A stretch of 64,000 nt of DNA, from positions 5,667,501 to 5,731,500 of the forward strand of contig AP031355.1 of assembly GCA_037833965.1 (NCBI GenBank), in the 5' to 3' direction. Shown one piece after another: positions 30,201 to 41,467 of this stretch. Within the stretch, counting starts at the first letter, position 1, and every line of letters begins with the position of its first letter. This DNA comes from Marchantia polymorpha subsp. ruderalis. Its lineage: Eukaryota > Streptophyta > Marchantiopsida > Marchantiales > Marchantiaceae. Both the position numbers and the translations under genes were made by a program. The notes under the pieces are model-generated. The model had not been told where the DNA came from and did not search any database. It saw nothing but the letters and a program-made list of their open reading frames with translations.

Positions 30201-30290
30201 AGAGTGATTTTTTTGTTAAATTTCATTCAAGTACTTTTCATTGAATAATTATACAGGTTAATAAGGTTATTGTTGCTCAACATGAATTAA
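27280..30290 (+). pseudogene. decayed Ty1/copia retrotransposon (gag to RNase H)
   Basis: Copia domains follow in the right order, with many stops and frameshifts. 27345-27480 holds a gag start of the type VKYDGHDDY..VKGKLEAMDLGK. 27621-27806 holds more gag (DHIDAFDDLVIDLENLG). 27888-27960 has an integrase C-terminal string like FERLNRT. 28769-28954 is reverse transcriptase (KVKLMAKGFIQEIGVDYNKV then MRLVCALIAIF). 29055-29240 is later RT, where the YVDD region is broken. 29905-30110 is RNase H (DNKNALHLATKQV, then YHLIRHAFFYKSIELIK..LAE). The protease region is not visible. The element is dead. Confidence 0.85.
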
Positions 30291-30297
30291 GAGCGAG

Positions 30298-30475
30298 ATT
30301 GTTAGGGTTAATTCAAGCTCTTAGATAATCTAACTTGAGTTGTAGTGTTAGTTGTCCTGTTATAGATAATCATGCGGCTTCAGTTGGCAGCTATAAATAT
30401 GGAAGAAGTAGACACATATCGCCTTGAACAACAAAACACTTGTGTTGGTTATGGGAGTAAAGTATTAGATATTAT
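30298..30475 (+). mobile_element. copia 3' LTR-like sequence
   Basis: It begins TGTTAGGGTTAATTCAAG about 190 bases after the RNase H end of the decayed copia element, as expected for the 3' LTR. It carries TATAAATATGG at about 30391 and matches the inverted copy at 25695-25965. The 3' boundary is not clear. No matching direct copy was found upstream of gag, so the 5' LTR is lost. Confidence 0.6.
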
Positions 30476-30479
30476 CTTG

Positions 30480-31290
30480 AACGTATTCAAAACTTGACGG
30501 ATCATGTATTTGACTATGTCAATTTTATCTTATGTGATGATTGTGTATTGTCATTGGTTTTATATATTTTTGTTGATTCTTGATGCTTATGTGACAATGA
30601 GCATTACCTATATTTTATGATGAATAAACTTGAATCAATAATTCATTTTAAATATTTCTAAAAATCTTTATATCTATGTTTGCAATTTTTTGAAATTATC
30701 AAAAAAACCTTTATGAATATGAAAGCATTGAAATTTCAGCAAGACAAATTACATATAATACTGAATACTTTCAAAAATAAATCTTATTTACATGTAAACT
30801 AATAACTCAAAAAAATACATTGTATATGTGTGTTTAAATACTTATAAAATTATTTGTAAATACTTAATATTGTTCTAAAATAATTTAAAATTTAACTTTT
30901 TTATAACTTCATTGTTTTGATTTTCATTTCATTACCAAAGTTGATATATTTGAAAGCTGAATATAATGAAATCGCATTAGTTTTTGTATACTTTGTAAAA
31001 TTGCTGTTATTCTTTTCAAAAGTTTTTTATCAGATCAAATTTAAATGATAAAATGAATACATCCCATTTAGTATTGATTCAAACAATAGTGTAAAAATCA
31101 CGAAAAGATTGATAAATAAAAATATTCATATTGATTAAGATTGATTTATAATTGAGAAAAAAATTGATGATACAAATCATATATAAATACTTTGAGATTT
31201 TGCCAAGGTCGATAAGAAGCTTTATCAGGGAGTCTAATTTTTAGATTAGAATAGATTGAGGATTTTTTATGATTGAGTTTCAATACCATG
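30480..31290. other. AT-rich intergenic DNA
   Basis: Extremely AT-rich with stops in all frames; no gene or clear repeat seen. It probably consists of old transposon remains. Confidence 0.4.
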
Positions 31291-31295
31291 CACAA

Positions 31296-31547
31296 TCAAA
31301 AGGAAAATTGTAGAAATAATTTTTTACTCAAAAATTGTGATAAATGTCTTTGTATATTTTCAAAAAACAACATCAATCCAAACCTATTGACCTTCACTAC
31401 GTCAGTTTTATTATCAAAACTTGTGTCTTTGATAAGATAAGAATTTGATATGATATACTCCACATTACTATTCATTATTTGTTTTGCTGTAAAATCTAAT
31501 GCATTTTTATTATTATAATAAAATTTATGAGACTTTTTTAATTTCAT
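31296..31547 (-). pseudogene. copia RNase H fragment on the minus strand
   Basis: The minus strand encodes KFYYNNKNALDFTAKQIMNS followed by a variant of the YHLIRHAFFYKS segment (SNSYLIKDTSFDNKTDVVKV). This matches, position by position, the RNase H end of the plus-strand copia at 29905-30060 (DNKNALHLATKQV). It is therefore a second element of the same family in the opposite orientation. The rest of this element is too decayed for me to follow upstream (31550-32300). Confidence 0.6.
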
Positions 31548-32980
31548 CTGAGTAATAAGTTTATTCTCACTAATTTTGTTTATGCTTCCTTCACTGCAAC
31601 ATATTCTTAGAATTCAACTCCAAGTGCATACATATCCCAAAACGTAAACACATATTCAATTGTAGAATATTTGTTTTAAATATCTTTTCATCTCAAAATC
31701 ATTATAATTATCAAAAATTTGAGACTTCACATAAATACTACATATTTTAATCATCTCTAAACACATGAAAATTCATTTTATTTGTTCATTTTGCTCATAA
31801 TTTAGAACATTATCAAATTTTATATACATCGAGTATATGAGACTGAAATCTATATTGCTAGAGATTAGATCATTATTTTCTTTGATAATATCAATAATGC
31901 ATTGAGTTGTGATATTTTTTGAATACATTGACTAATGGACTAGAATAAATTTAATTGAATATATCAATAATGCATTGATCTATGAATTTTTTTGAATATC
32001 TTCGTTTTGGACTAAACATGTTAGAGTTTATCATAGTAAATTGATTAAACTCATATCAATTGATATCTAATTAATATAAAAAATTTACAACTAAATCTTT
32101 GTGCACATTCACATTTCAAACTTCCTCTTATTTAATTAAAATTTTCATATTGGTTGTTTATTTTAATTGGTTATCTATTTGCTAAGATTCCATTCTTATA
32201 ACTCTAACCTGAGAATCTCATTATTTATTTTCGCATATCCATATCTACACCTGAAATACTCTCATTGTCCTTTCATGAACTCCTGGAGATATTTCGGAAG
32301 TCTACAAGCAAACCAATAAGACATTTCTCTTCAAAATGAGCAGATTGTCTCGACAAGTTGCCACACCTATCCTATAATTCCCTTCTCGATGTAGGCCCCA
32401 CAATACCTACACGAAAAATGCGAACGTTCGCATTGTTTCGAAAAACTAAGGATGGATAGTTTTATTTTGGGTCACAATAATGCAGAGCTTGATGGCAGAT
32501 AAGAATTCTGCTTTGATATTTACATGAAGTTCAAGTTTGAAGAAAATCACATGGCAATTTGCAAAATACACATATAACACGCCTATAATTCCAACCTTAC
32601 ACTATCAGATGTTTCACAACTGCGATCGATGGTCATCAAGTACACATATCTAAAGCAGTATTTGCTGGTAGCTAATGCTACCAGCAAATACAAGTACCTT
32701 TCCAGACATCACATGACAAGCATTCGACATCGCCATGATTAAATACACGTGCTTCATTTCAAAATTAACAGGCGATTGTTGACGTGTCAGGAGATAATGA
32801 TAACAACCTTTACTACATCGCCGCTGGGCCCCATCTGAATCCTATGCCAGTCCTACCTTGCTCAGACACAGTGCCAGTTCTTGATCGGATACGGTTCACA
32901 AATTTTCGTTGCCGAATATTTTTAGACTATCAGGATCCAAACAAGACAATCAGCACACAGACGTCCAAAAAACTCCTCCA
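31548..32980. other. AT-rich DNA; hairpin at 32658-32691
   Basis: No gene supported. 32658-32672 and 32677-32691 are perfect 15-base inverted arms (left arm GTATTTGCTGGTAGC) with a TAAT loop. The AT-rich block ends near 32300, after which base composition becomes more balanced towards the host genes. Confidence 0.45.
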
Positions 32981-32981
32981 T

Positions 32982-34764
32982 CTACATGTATGCTCCGATC
33001 AAGATCGGCCCTCCTTCACTTTCTTCCGGGTCTGCGGCACTATCCTCCTCTTCGTCTTCCCCAACACAAGCTCGCCCTCCTAGCTTCGGGCCCACTTCAG
33101 ACCCAACCAAAAGCTTGCCCGACTTTACTTCGTCGCCTCCCTGTACTAACAAATCATGTCCTTCCTCAAGGAGTCCTCCTGCCTTCTGATCAACACAACT
33201 CTCCTTCTCTCCCAACGTCGCTTTTCCCGACGAGCCCAAACACTTGTCCTCCCAAATACCATTGCTGGGTCCGGGATTGTGTGTGCACTCTTCGTCACTT
33301 TCATGCCTACCACCAAGAATACCAGTTGCAACCGAAGAAACATTCCTCACTGCACCCGCGGCACGTCTGAAAGCTTCCTGTTTGACCAAAGAAACGAAAG
33401 AGAGTCTTAGCTCTTCACACGTTCTCAAGAGTTCAGATCAACAAGGCTTATACATTAAGAAGGGGGAGATCAGACAGACAGATTAGCGTTTAGGTCCTAA
33501 AAACTAAGAGACGAGGAACATATGCATTCAACATCTGAACAGCCAAGGAAGACAAATATGAATGGCAAGGAATTTAGATAAGAAAACTGCAAAGTGAACA
33601 TGGTGTCCAATAATACGATGGGTGCGAAATTCAGGCAGATGCTTAAAAAGTCTGAATGTGTTTCTTAAGTTCAATACATCACTTGAAATTTGATTACTTG
33701 AGTCAAGACAACATAGAAAGTAACGTGTTCATTTATGAAGCAGTGGTGCGACAGAAGGCAGGTAGTCAGTTTGTGATTTCTTTTGGTTTTTCTTTCTACA
33801 ACCGAAAAGAAAAAGCGGACGTTACAATGGAGTAACAGAAACTTGACACCAACAGAAGCAGAAGATACGTGAAGAAACTACATGAGGATTGTTGAGAATA
33901 CAAAATATGAAATGGAAAACCAAGGTCGACAACAAATGACGAAGAAGCAGATACATAAAAAACAAAACAGAATACATTAAACAAGGCATCCGCTGTAACA
34001 GAGAAGACACTACTATACACACTGTAGCTCCCATAAGCATTTGACAGATGCAAATATGGTCATATCCATGCAAGTTTCAACTAACTCAGGGCGTTCTGGC
34101 ACAGGAAGTATCAATTTCCTCTTTAATTCTATCCCTCAGATTCCACCGGCTGAGGAAGTAGATGCGAATATGTAAGGAGCACGTGACTACCTTCCAAAAA
34201 CCTGTTACGTGTTTCTCGTTCTACGAAAACCCATAACGTTTCTTGGACACCAATAACAACGAGACCATTTTTATAAAAGTTACAAAAAAAAGCAATGAGA
34301 ATATGATCAAACAGCGGAAATTTTCCTGTGTAATTATACGTCGCAACACCCTCGAAACCAAGTTCAGAAGACTAAAAACTCCAATTTAACTGGAACATGA
34401 CAGAACTAGACAGAACTACGACTAAATGTTCGATCTTGAATGTTCACCCAGAGACACTGAAGTGATCGAGGGCAATTCTACGGGAGGATAGCACGCCGTT
34501 CGTATTAATATAAGTGCTTTCAGATAAACGTGATCTCGTGCTGTTGCTTCATTGTCTTCCTCCTCAAGGCGATGTAACACAACTTTCGGGAAGAAAAGGA
34601 ACCAGAAGGTTTACTATAAAGACCAGCACGACATTGGAGGCAACATTCAGAGCCAAATCCTGTACCTGAATAGCATGGGCAGGTAAAGCGCAATCCTCGA
34701 GGCCCGCATCTTCTAACCGTGGTGGTCGGGCATTCAGAATTCCCACTGAAGAACTGACCTCCAT
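32982..34764 (-). CDS. acidic protein of unknown function, two exons
   Basis: I do not recognise the family. Exon 34764-34666 (33 codons from ATG) ends in a CAG/GTACAG donor, and exon 33377-32982 follows a strong pyrimidine-rich acceptor (CTTTCGTTTCTTTGGTCAAACAG); they join in phase 0 to 164 residues. The N-terminal part has RPPRLEDAGLEDCALP followed, across the junction, by AIQEAFRRAAGAV, which looks like a conserved amphipathic segment. The middle is Gly/Ser-rich and hydrophilic. Near the end come nine acids in a short stretch (GEDEEEDSAADPEESEG) and the terminal string GPILIGAYM. There is no signal peptide or membrane segment. The gene lies directly downstream of a bL31-like ORF in the same orientation and may share its transcript. 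The 1288-base intron might hide another small exon, but I saw none. Confidence 0.6.
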
Positions 34765-34795
34765 CTCTGTTCTCTCGCGGACTGGATCAAAAGTT

Positions 34796-35211
34796 CTGCA
34801 TATTGTTCACCTATTACAATGAGTTCCAACGACAATGGCAAATACACTTCACAGAATCTGAACAATGAGCATACACATGGAAAAATCCATCAACCATACA
34901 ACATCGCAGGGCATGCTTCGAACTGTGCGAGCGAATCATTGAGTTCAAGCCACTGCCGGCCTGAAGACATTCATTCAACCGCAGAATCCAGAGCAAACCG
35001 AATTCGGCAAGCTACAAGTAAACAAATCTCGAACCCTAGTCCAAGAATTATAACGTGTCCCGATCGTTCATCCGGACCGCTGAGTGAGTTGTACAATTTG
35101 AGATTCCGACCGACCTCCTCACAGAAAGCAGTTCAGCGCAACAAAACCTCGACCAGAACATAGCCGAAAGATGAGAACATCGAGGAGCCGACCGAGAGAC
35201 CCGAACCATAC
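34796..35211 (-). other. probable intron between the bL31-like ORF and the acidic-protein ORF
   Basis: On the minus strand, CCAGCGCAG/GTATGG at 35212/35211 is a good donor and ATATGCAG/AACTTT at 34796/34795 a usable acceptor. Removing these 416 bases places the second ORF's ATG 44 bases after the first ORF's stop. The acceptor's pyrimidine tract is weak. The alternative is that the stretch is a short intergenic promoter of a separate gene. Confidence 0.4.
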
Positions 35212-35224
35212 CTGCGCTGGAAAG

Positions 35225-35422
35225 CTAATTGCTCTTCGTAGGAAATTCAAAACGGCGCCTGAACTTGGCGAGCTGTCCAACAGTCTCCGACTCTTTACCG
35301 GGATCCCTAACGAAGTAAGGGCGGTCCAATTTGAAAGCTTTGGCTGACAAAACGCGAACCAGACGGCCGTGCGGCGTGATGATCGAAATCCACTGTAAAG
35401 CCGGATGCAGACCCTTCTTCAT
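35225..35422 (-). CDS. bL31-like organellar ribosomal protein, short
   Basis: A 65-residue frame from ATG at 35422 to TAG at 35225. The N-terminus MKKGLHP is the hallmark of bacterial-type L31, and QWISIITPHGRL plus the C-terminal VGQLAKFRRRF resemble the L31-like proteins annotated in plants and thought to act in organellar (probably mitochondrial) ribosomes. It lacks the CxxC zinc pair of zinc-binding L31. The frame stays open upstream to about 35671 but contains no other ATG, so the MKKG start is the natural one. A consensus donor (CAG/GTATGG) lies only 13 bases after the stop, at 35212/35211, implying an intron in the 3' UTR or a spliced second cistron. Product name moderately sure from motif memory; organelle is inferred. 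Confidence 0.6.
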   Translation of the reverse strand: MKKGLHPALQWISIITPHGRLVRVLSAKAFKLDRPYFVRDPGKESETVGQLAKFRRRFEFPTKSN

Positions 35423-35671
35423 GTCTTCGCTGCGTCTCTCGCGCACGAGAGCAGCTGCTTCTTTCCGCTCGTCCTGCTCGTCCTCTGCCTGCAGCGCTGG
35501 ACCTCGCTCTGCGGATTCTCTCGTCGCGTCACTCGCGTCCGCGTATGAGCGCGGCCTCGCCTCCTCCCTTCGCACCTTCACACCTTCCGGCCTCTCTCCT
35601 CTCTCCACATAGTGATCGATCGAGCTTTTGTCAAGGCCGACTGGATGACCAAAAATGGTGTGCCAAGACAA

Positions 35672-37090
35672 TGATGAGCCTTACTCTAAACCAAGGGCTA
35701 GGTTTCTATAATAAGACAGTAGTGAGAGAGAACTTACCAAAATCCGAGGGCTAGGTTTTTTTGTGAACTGCATCAAAGTTCATGAATCAAGAACAAACTT
35801 TTTATCATTTGCTCAAATCGGCGTGGTTGTCATCATTGAATTTTTAAGATTAAAATATATTACACGCTGTGCTCTTTTATATATATATATATATATATAA
35901 TTTGATAACTGATTATAGAGTTGGAATAATCCAATTAGAAAAGATGTATGACCAGCATCTAAATTATCTACATTAGTTTAATTTAGTTTCATAAAAAAGT
36001 TAATTTAGGAAGTTGAGAAAATTCAATCTAAATTCAGAGTAAGTTCAAACTACAAATTTTTTTTTGTTTGGCCAATGGCGGGAATCATGGACTTGAAATT
36101 CTTCACTAGGTGTCATCAGTATAGTTTTCACTTTCGAAGTTACTTCAGTTTAGATCTAATAATGGTGTTGCATATTTGCACATTTTGAGATCTGGAGTAA
36201 ATTTGCATGATTTGCAATCAGATACGTATGAACTGAAAAACAATGGCTACAAACACAATTCAATGTCTCAATACAAAACCAATGATGATCACTTTCACTT
36301 CCCATTCGTTGCATCATCCACGTTAATTTAGACGACGAAACGTGAATTAATTTAATAAAATTTAGGCATTGTGATATAAGATCGCCTAAATCACTCATGC
36401 ATACGTATGATCCATCTGAATACATACGAGATAAACTTCCATCCATTAATATAGTATTGATCTTCTTTGAAATTATATCAATTCACACATTGATTATCTT
36501 TACTCAATTATAATTTTGTATAAATGAAGACAATACCATTCTAGTCTATTGTAGGTTTATCAATATTTGTTTCATATATTCATGCTTATTTTTCCACACC
36601 AACATTTTATCTCTAATTCATTGAGGAAGAAATGTTTTCATTCTTTTGGATACTTTTTTTATTCATATCTAATTGGCTATAATAATGATAGTGCGTGAGC
36701 TGATAAATATTTGTTTATCACTTATCAAATTTGGTTTTCAGTTTTTTTGTTATTTATCAAATTCATTATCTATCGATCTTTTATGTTAAATTTTTTTATG
36801 TTTATATATACATAGAAAAGCAACAAAATGTAATGAGTAAAAATTTTGAAAATATCTTTATAAATTTTAATGACATGAAAAAATAATAATTTACATAACT
36901 ATCATGTAATATTTTGTAAAATGGATTCATTTAATTTTTTCTTTATATGATAAATTTATTGCTTTCATGAAATTTTTTTCTACATATAAAAAATAGTTTA
37001 TTTTTTCTACTTAGCTAAAAGCAATTTGTTTTAGCTTAGTAGATGAATGAACAAGAAGAAATCTTCACTCAAATAAAACAAGTTTTAGTA
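35672..37090. other. intergenic AT-rich DNA; (AT)n microsatellite at 35879-35899
   Basis: The first part is the presumed promoter and 5' UTR of the bL31-like gene (minus strand). 35879-35899 is an uninterrupted AT dinucleotide run. From about 35900 the sequence is AT-rich and non-coding until copia gag remnants begin. Confidence 0.45.
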
Positions 37091-39842
37091 TTAGACGAAA
37101 CGAGATGACAATCATTAGTTTTGGAGGAGTAGGATACGACATAATCAAAAACAAAGTATTTGATAATTATCAAATTTAGAATAGTCAAGTGAAAAGGAAG
37201 ATGAAGATCATGATTCTAGGAAATATACTAAGGTCAAAATTGATCAAAAAAACAACAAGAAAGAATAGAGAAATCGTCAAGAACATGATGTGAGCTAAAA
37301 TTAAATCATATTATCATATATCATTTGTAACCCTTGATCCTGAAACAAGTGTATAAGCATGACGAATGTACTTTAGTGTTTGTGTATCTTGAACAACGGT
37401 TTCATTGCAAACAGCTATTTGTCTCTTTGAAGCTCATGAACTTCAAAATGAAAGATTTATGATCACATCTTGTCATTGATCTTTAAAATCTCGGAGAATA
37501 GATTGCTAATGTGAAAAAAAACTCTTCACCTTTTGAGTATATTGTCCACCTTAGTCGTTGTCACATGTCTTGCAGAAACTCACTTTCAATGATATTGCAA
37601 ATGCTCTGTTGACTAATGATTAACAACATAAGATGATGATGTCATCTTATGTATAAAAAAATAATGAAAATGATGATGATGTCATCTTTTTCATTTTTTG
37701 TACAACACTTAATGTAACTCAAGGTTGATCTTATTTTTGGTTAGACAAGCGTTTTAATTCAAGAGTAGATTCAAAACTAGAGTTAAACCTTTAGAAAGAA
37801 AAATGATGATATGTTGGAATTATGGCAAGAGTGACCATGTCAAAAAATACTACTGTGTTAAGACCAAAGATGGTAATACTCTGTTGGTCAAAATGATTCT
37901 AAAGTTTGATCTTGAAAAGTATGATTTGTTAAACAATGTACTATGATGTCCGAATTATGCCATATACAATTCACCAAAAGTTGTTTATGATATATGAATT
38001 CTAAATAGTGTTTGTTATTATCACATTTGTTACATTAGAAAGTTTTTTTGTGTATTTTCTATATATCAAAAGGTTTAAATCTTATAGAAATTATCAACTA
38101 TGTAGGATTTTGAATTATTGGATTAAATTTAAATGCTTGATGGAATCCAAAGTACGATGATTCAAGTTAGCTTTATCCTTTATATAAAAAAAAATTTTAT
38201 ATGTTGAAATGTTAGGTTCAAAATATCTTCAGTGAAACTTTAAGAAGGGAATGCTTGAGATAAGAGTACGTGATAAGATTATGTTTAGAGGCTACAAGCA
38301 CAACAATTTTAGATCTACTTGAGAGCACTATCATTTGTGATAAAGTGAATTTTACTAAATTTTGAGCTAAGATGTCTCATGTGTGGCATTTAAGCTTAGA
38401 CACATGATTAATAGGTACTTGTTCCTCATGAATTAATAGAAATTCTTGCCTAACATAGGCAAAATTTACTCAAAGTTTTGCAAACAATGCGTTATGGGGA
38501 AACATCATATGCAACCATTTGGTGTTGGAACTCACAGTTCTAAGGAGTTATTTGAATTCGTACATAGTGACCTATGGGAATAATTTTCAAAAGCTTTAAT
38601 CTCTTAGAATTTTTACTATGTATTATTTATTGATAATTACTCAATGATATTGTGGAGCTATTTTTTCACACACAATTTGAGGTATTTAAAACTTTCAAAA
38701 GTTGAAAAATCCAAGTTGAGATTGAAACAGAACACAAAGTGCAGTATATACTAATGTCTTATGAGTAAAAGTCCTTATGAGGGTTTTGAAATTATTGCTA
38801 AGAGAATAGTATTACTTTTCATTTCATCACTATCTAAACTCTACAACAAAATAGTTTTTTTGAGAATCTCAATGGAAAAATGACCATAGTAGACCATAGT
38901 ATGTTTGATCCTCATGATTTTTCATATGAATTTTGAGCTAAAAGTGTGAAGGTATAATTTTTTTTATAGTGCGATATGTGTTTTAATAGCGTTTGTACAA
39001 AGTCATAAACATATGATTGATTATATTTGTTTTTACTGTATGGTTTATACTCTCATAACTTACAATCTTACTTGCCAATACCAACGAAGTTGGATTTGTC
39101 ATCTAAAATTTCTTGTTTTTTTATATGCTAGTGGTGTAAAAAGGTATAGGTTATAAAACCCAATAGATTGTAAAGTTAATGTCAATAATTTTTATTTTTT
39201 TCAATGAGCCCATATTATTGAAAGAGTAAGATAGTCTTCAGATTTCCTGCACTAACAAAGAAAAATTTTCACTCACTGATGCTATTGAGTGATAGATTAA
39301 TCATTATGTGATTAATGATGTAACACAAGAAAAAACTTTGATTTAGATGAATCAATGTTGATGAGCTTCAAGTATCTGCATCATAGCGTAGATATCAACT
39401 AGAATTGTTAAATAATGTGAAATGATCAAATTGATTTAATATAACCTTTGAAAGATATGCATTATGGATTCATTCATCCATATTTGAAAATCATGATAGT
39501 GATACAGAGAATGATGATAACATTGCGTTGATTATAAAGAAGCAAAAAATTTCTTATAGAGAAGTTTAAGCTTATTTCAATAAGCTCAAGTGAAATACTA
39601 CTATGCAATGAGAGATGCAATTGCTTATGGTTAGCAAGATTTGAGAACTAGTGTAACTTCATAATTATCAAACTTTGATTGATTGCAAGTAGGTGTACAA
39701 GTTGAAGAAAAAGTTAACAAATGATAAAAAAAAACTTCAAAACTAGGTACGTGGCTAGAGATTACACAAAAAAAATGATGTTGATTATAACAAAGTATAT
39801 CATCTATAGTAAATTATGATACAAATTGCTTAGTAGATGCAT

Positions 39843-39889
39843 TTTCTATAATAATTAGTTGATTATGAATCAACTAATTATTATAGAAA
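39843..39889. repeat. perfect 22-bp hairpin in copia RT
   Basis: Arms 39843-39864 and 39868-39889 are perfectly complementary, with an ATG loop. The related element at 28900 reads through this region without the inversion, so the right arm looks inserted. Confidence 0.9.
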
Positions 39890-40009
39890 TATGAATGTAG
39901 TTACTACTTTTTTATGAATTATTAAAGGAGAAAATCTACTTAGTACAACCAGTTGGTTTTGAGAAGAAAGTTCAAGAGAAGCTAATTTGTAGATTACGTA
40001 TATCATTAT

Positions 40010-40440
40010 ATATATATATTAAAACAAACTCATAGGCAATGGAATGCAAGATTTAATGAGTTCATGAAAGTACAAAGTTTTTCATGGAGTGTGTATAATC
40101 CTTATATACACATGAAGAAAGTGAATAATGAGATTTTTAACCTTATAATTCTAGTACTTTATGTGGATAATATGCTTAGTTCACTTTGAAAAGAAAGTTA
40201 AAGAGAAATTAAAGTAGATAGCCGAGATAATTATATGGGTTGAAACAAGCTCATAGACAGTGGAATGCAAAATTTGGTGAGTTTATAAAAACACACAGTT
40301 TTTATAAACTCACCAAATTTTGCATTCCACTGAGTGTGTATGATACTTGTATATACATAAAAAATATGACTTATGAAATTTTCAATCTTATTATTTTAAT
40401 ATTGTATGTAGATGACATATTTATTATGGCAAAGAATCAA
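40010..40440 (+). repeat. tandem duplication of copia RT segment (about 220 bp)
   Basis: The segment starting AAACAAACTCATAGGCAATGG near 40021 recurs, diverged, as GAAACAAGCTCATAGACAGTGG near 40241. Both copies go on through the RT towards the YVDD box (GTGGATAATATG versus GTAGATGACATA) and both are preceded by similar GAAGAAAGTT..AAGAGAA strings. The duplication is therefore old relative to the hairpin in the second copy. Confidence 0.65.
40258..40332. repeat. perfect 34-bp hairpin in copia RT
   Basis: Arms 40258-40291 and 40299-40332 are perfectly complementary over 34 bases, with a CACACAG loop. In the neighbouring duplicate (about 40040-40110) the left arm is followed directly by CATGGAGTGTGTATAAT, which matches what follows the right arm here. 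The right arm is thus an extra inverted copy of the left arm. Confidence 0.92.
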
Positions 40441-41467
40441 TTTTGATGTTATCTTATGCAAAAACTAGTTAAAGTCTACATTTAAGATGAAGGAATTGAT
40501 ATGTCCAAGGGTATATTAGGGATGAATAATCATAAGACTTAGATGAAGAAAAGATTCTGATTGAGTCAAGTCAAGTTTGTTCAATGTGAGTTTGATAGGT
40601 TTGAATATGTCTAACTTTAAAGTAGTATGAATCACTATGTCAACAAATTTCAAACTTTTTGCAGCTCAATCAATGCCATTGAAAAGTAAAAGATGTCATC
40701 AATTTCTTATGATAAAGTTGTGACTAGCACTTGAAAGGAGTGGAATGGTATCTAATCTCTAAAGAATATTTAAGATTATCGTTTATTTTTGGATGATTTA
40801 TTAAACAATACCAAATCATTGAGATGTTACGTTGATTTTGACTATGAACAAAATTTGAACAAGAGAAAATCTAGTATTGGATATGTGTTTTAGAGTTGAT
40901 GATGGATGCATTAGTTAGAGATCTATATTGCAAATATGAGTACTTTAGTCAACAAAAAATGAATATGTAGAAGCATAAAAAACATCAAGGTTAGTTATTT
41001 AGTTGAATAGACTTATCATGTGATGCTATTAAAACATGAGTTTGTCAATCTTCACTATGATAGTCAAAGTGCGTAAAATCTTGCTACAAGTCAAATGATG
41101 AACAATAGAGTGAAACACATTGACATCAAATATTATTTTATCAAACATGCAATTTTTGATAAAATTATTGAGCTTGTCAAGATTTAAAATTAATTGGAAT
41201 ATCAATCCAACTCATACATTGATCAAAATTATTCATTTGAAGAGTTTTAGTAAACATTGTTATGTGCGTTTTGGATGAGGAACAAGAGTAGAATTTACTA
41301 GCATTTTCAGTTACCTCTATATATTCTTACTTTATCATATTTTGGCTATGGCTTAATTCTAGTTAGCTTGAGTTAGTTTTTTTTTTTTTAAAACGTTTTC
41401 TTTTAAGACATATCGCAAAGTGATCATATAATTATGAAAGTTACTTAACATTAGTTAACGGAAAGAT

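Larger units (their letters stand above)
37090..41330 (+). pseudogene. heavily decayed Ty1/copia retrotransposon
   Basis: Copia parts follow in order but all are broken. 37120-37560 is gag-like. 37803-37860 has a zinc knuckle CWNYGKSDHVKKYYC, where the second Cys is Tyr. 38380-38600 is a faint integrase zinc-finger region. 39690-39990 is early RT (NMNVVTTFLYELLKEKIY). 40240-40446 holds LKQAHRQWNAKFGEFI and then LYVDDIFIMAKN, the RT YVDD box, which is intact. 41060-41180 is RNase H (NLATSQMMNNRVKHIDIKYY). It belongs to the same family as the copia at 27280. A segment of the RT region is duplicated in tandem, and two perfect hairpins interrupt the RT. LTRs were not found. Confidence 0.8.

Noticed and set aside
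33822-34073. Hydrophobic minus-strand frames that resemble membrane segments
   Set aside because: They lie in the intron of the acidic-protein gene in AT-rich DNA and are not splice-compatible.
35225-35671. 148-residue N-terminally extended version of the bL31-like protein
   Set aside because: The extension has no ATG before MKKG, and the L31 family begins at MKKG; the open frame upstream is GC-rich 5' UTR.
37632-37700. GATGATGATGTCATC repeats as a possible CRISPR-like or satellite array
   Set aside because: Only two irregular copies in an AT-rich copia relic; simple local duplication.
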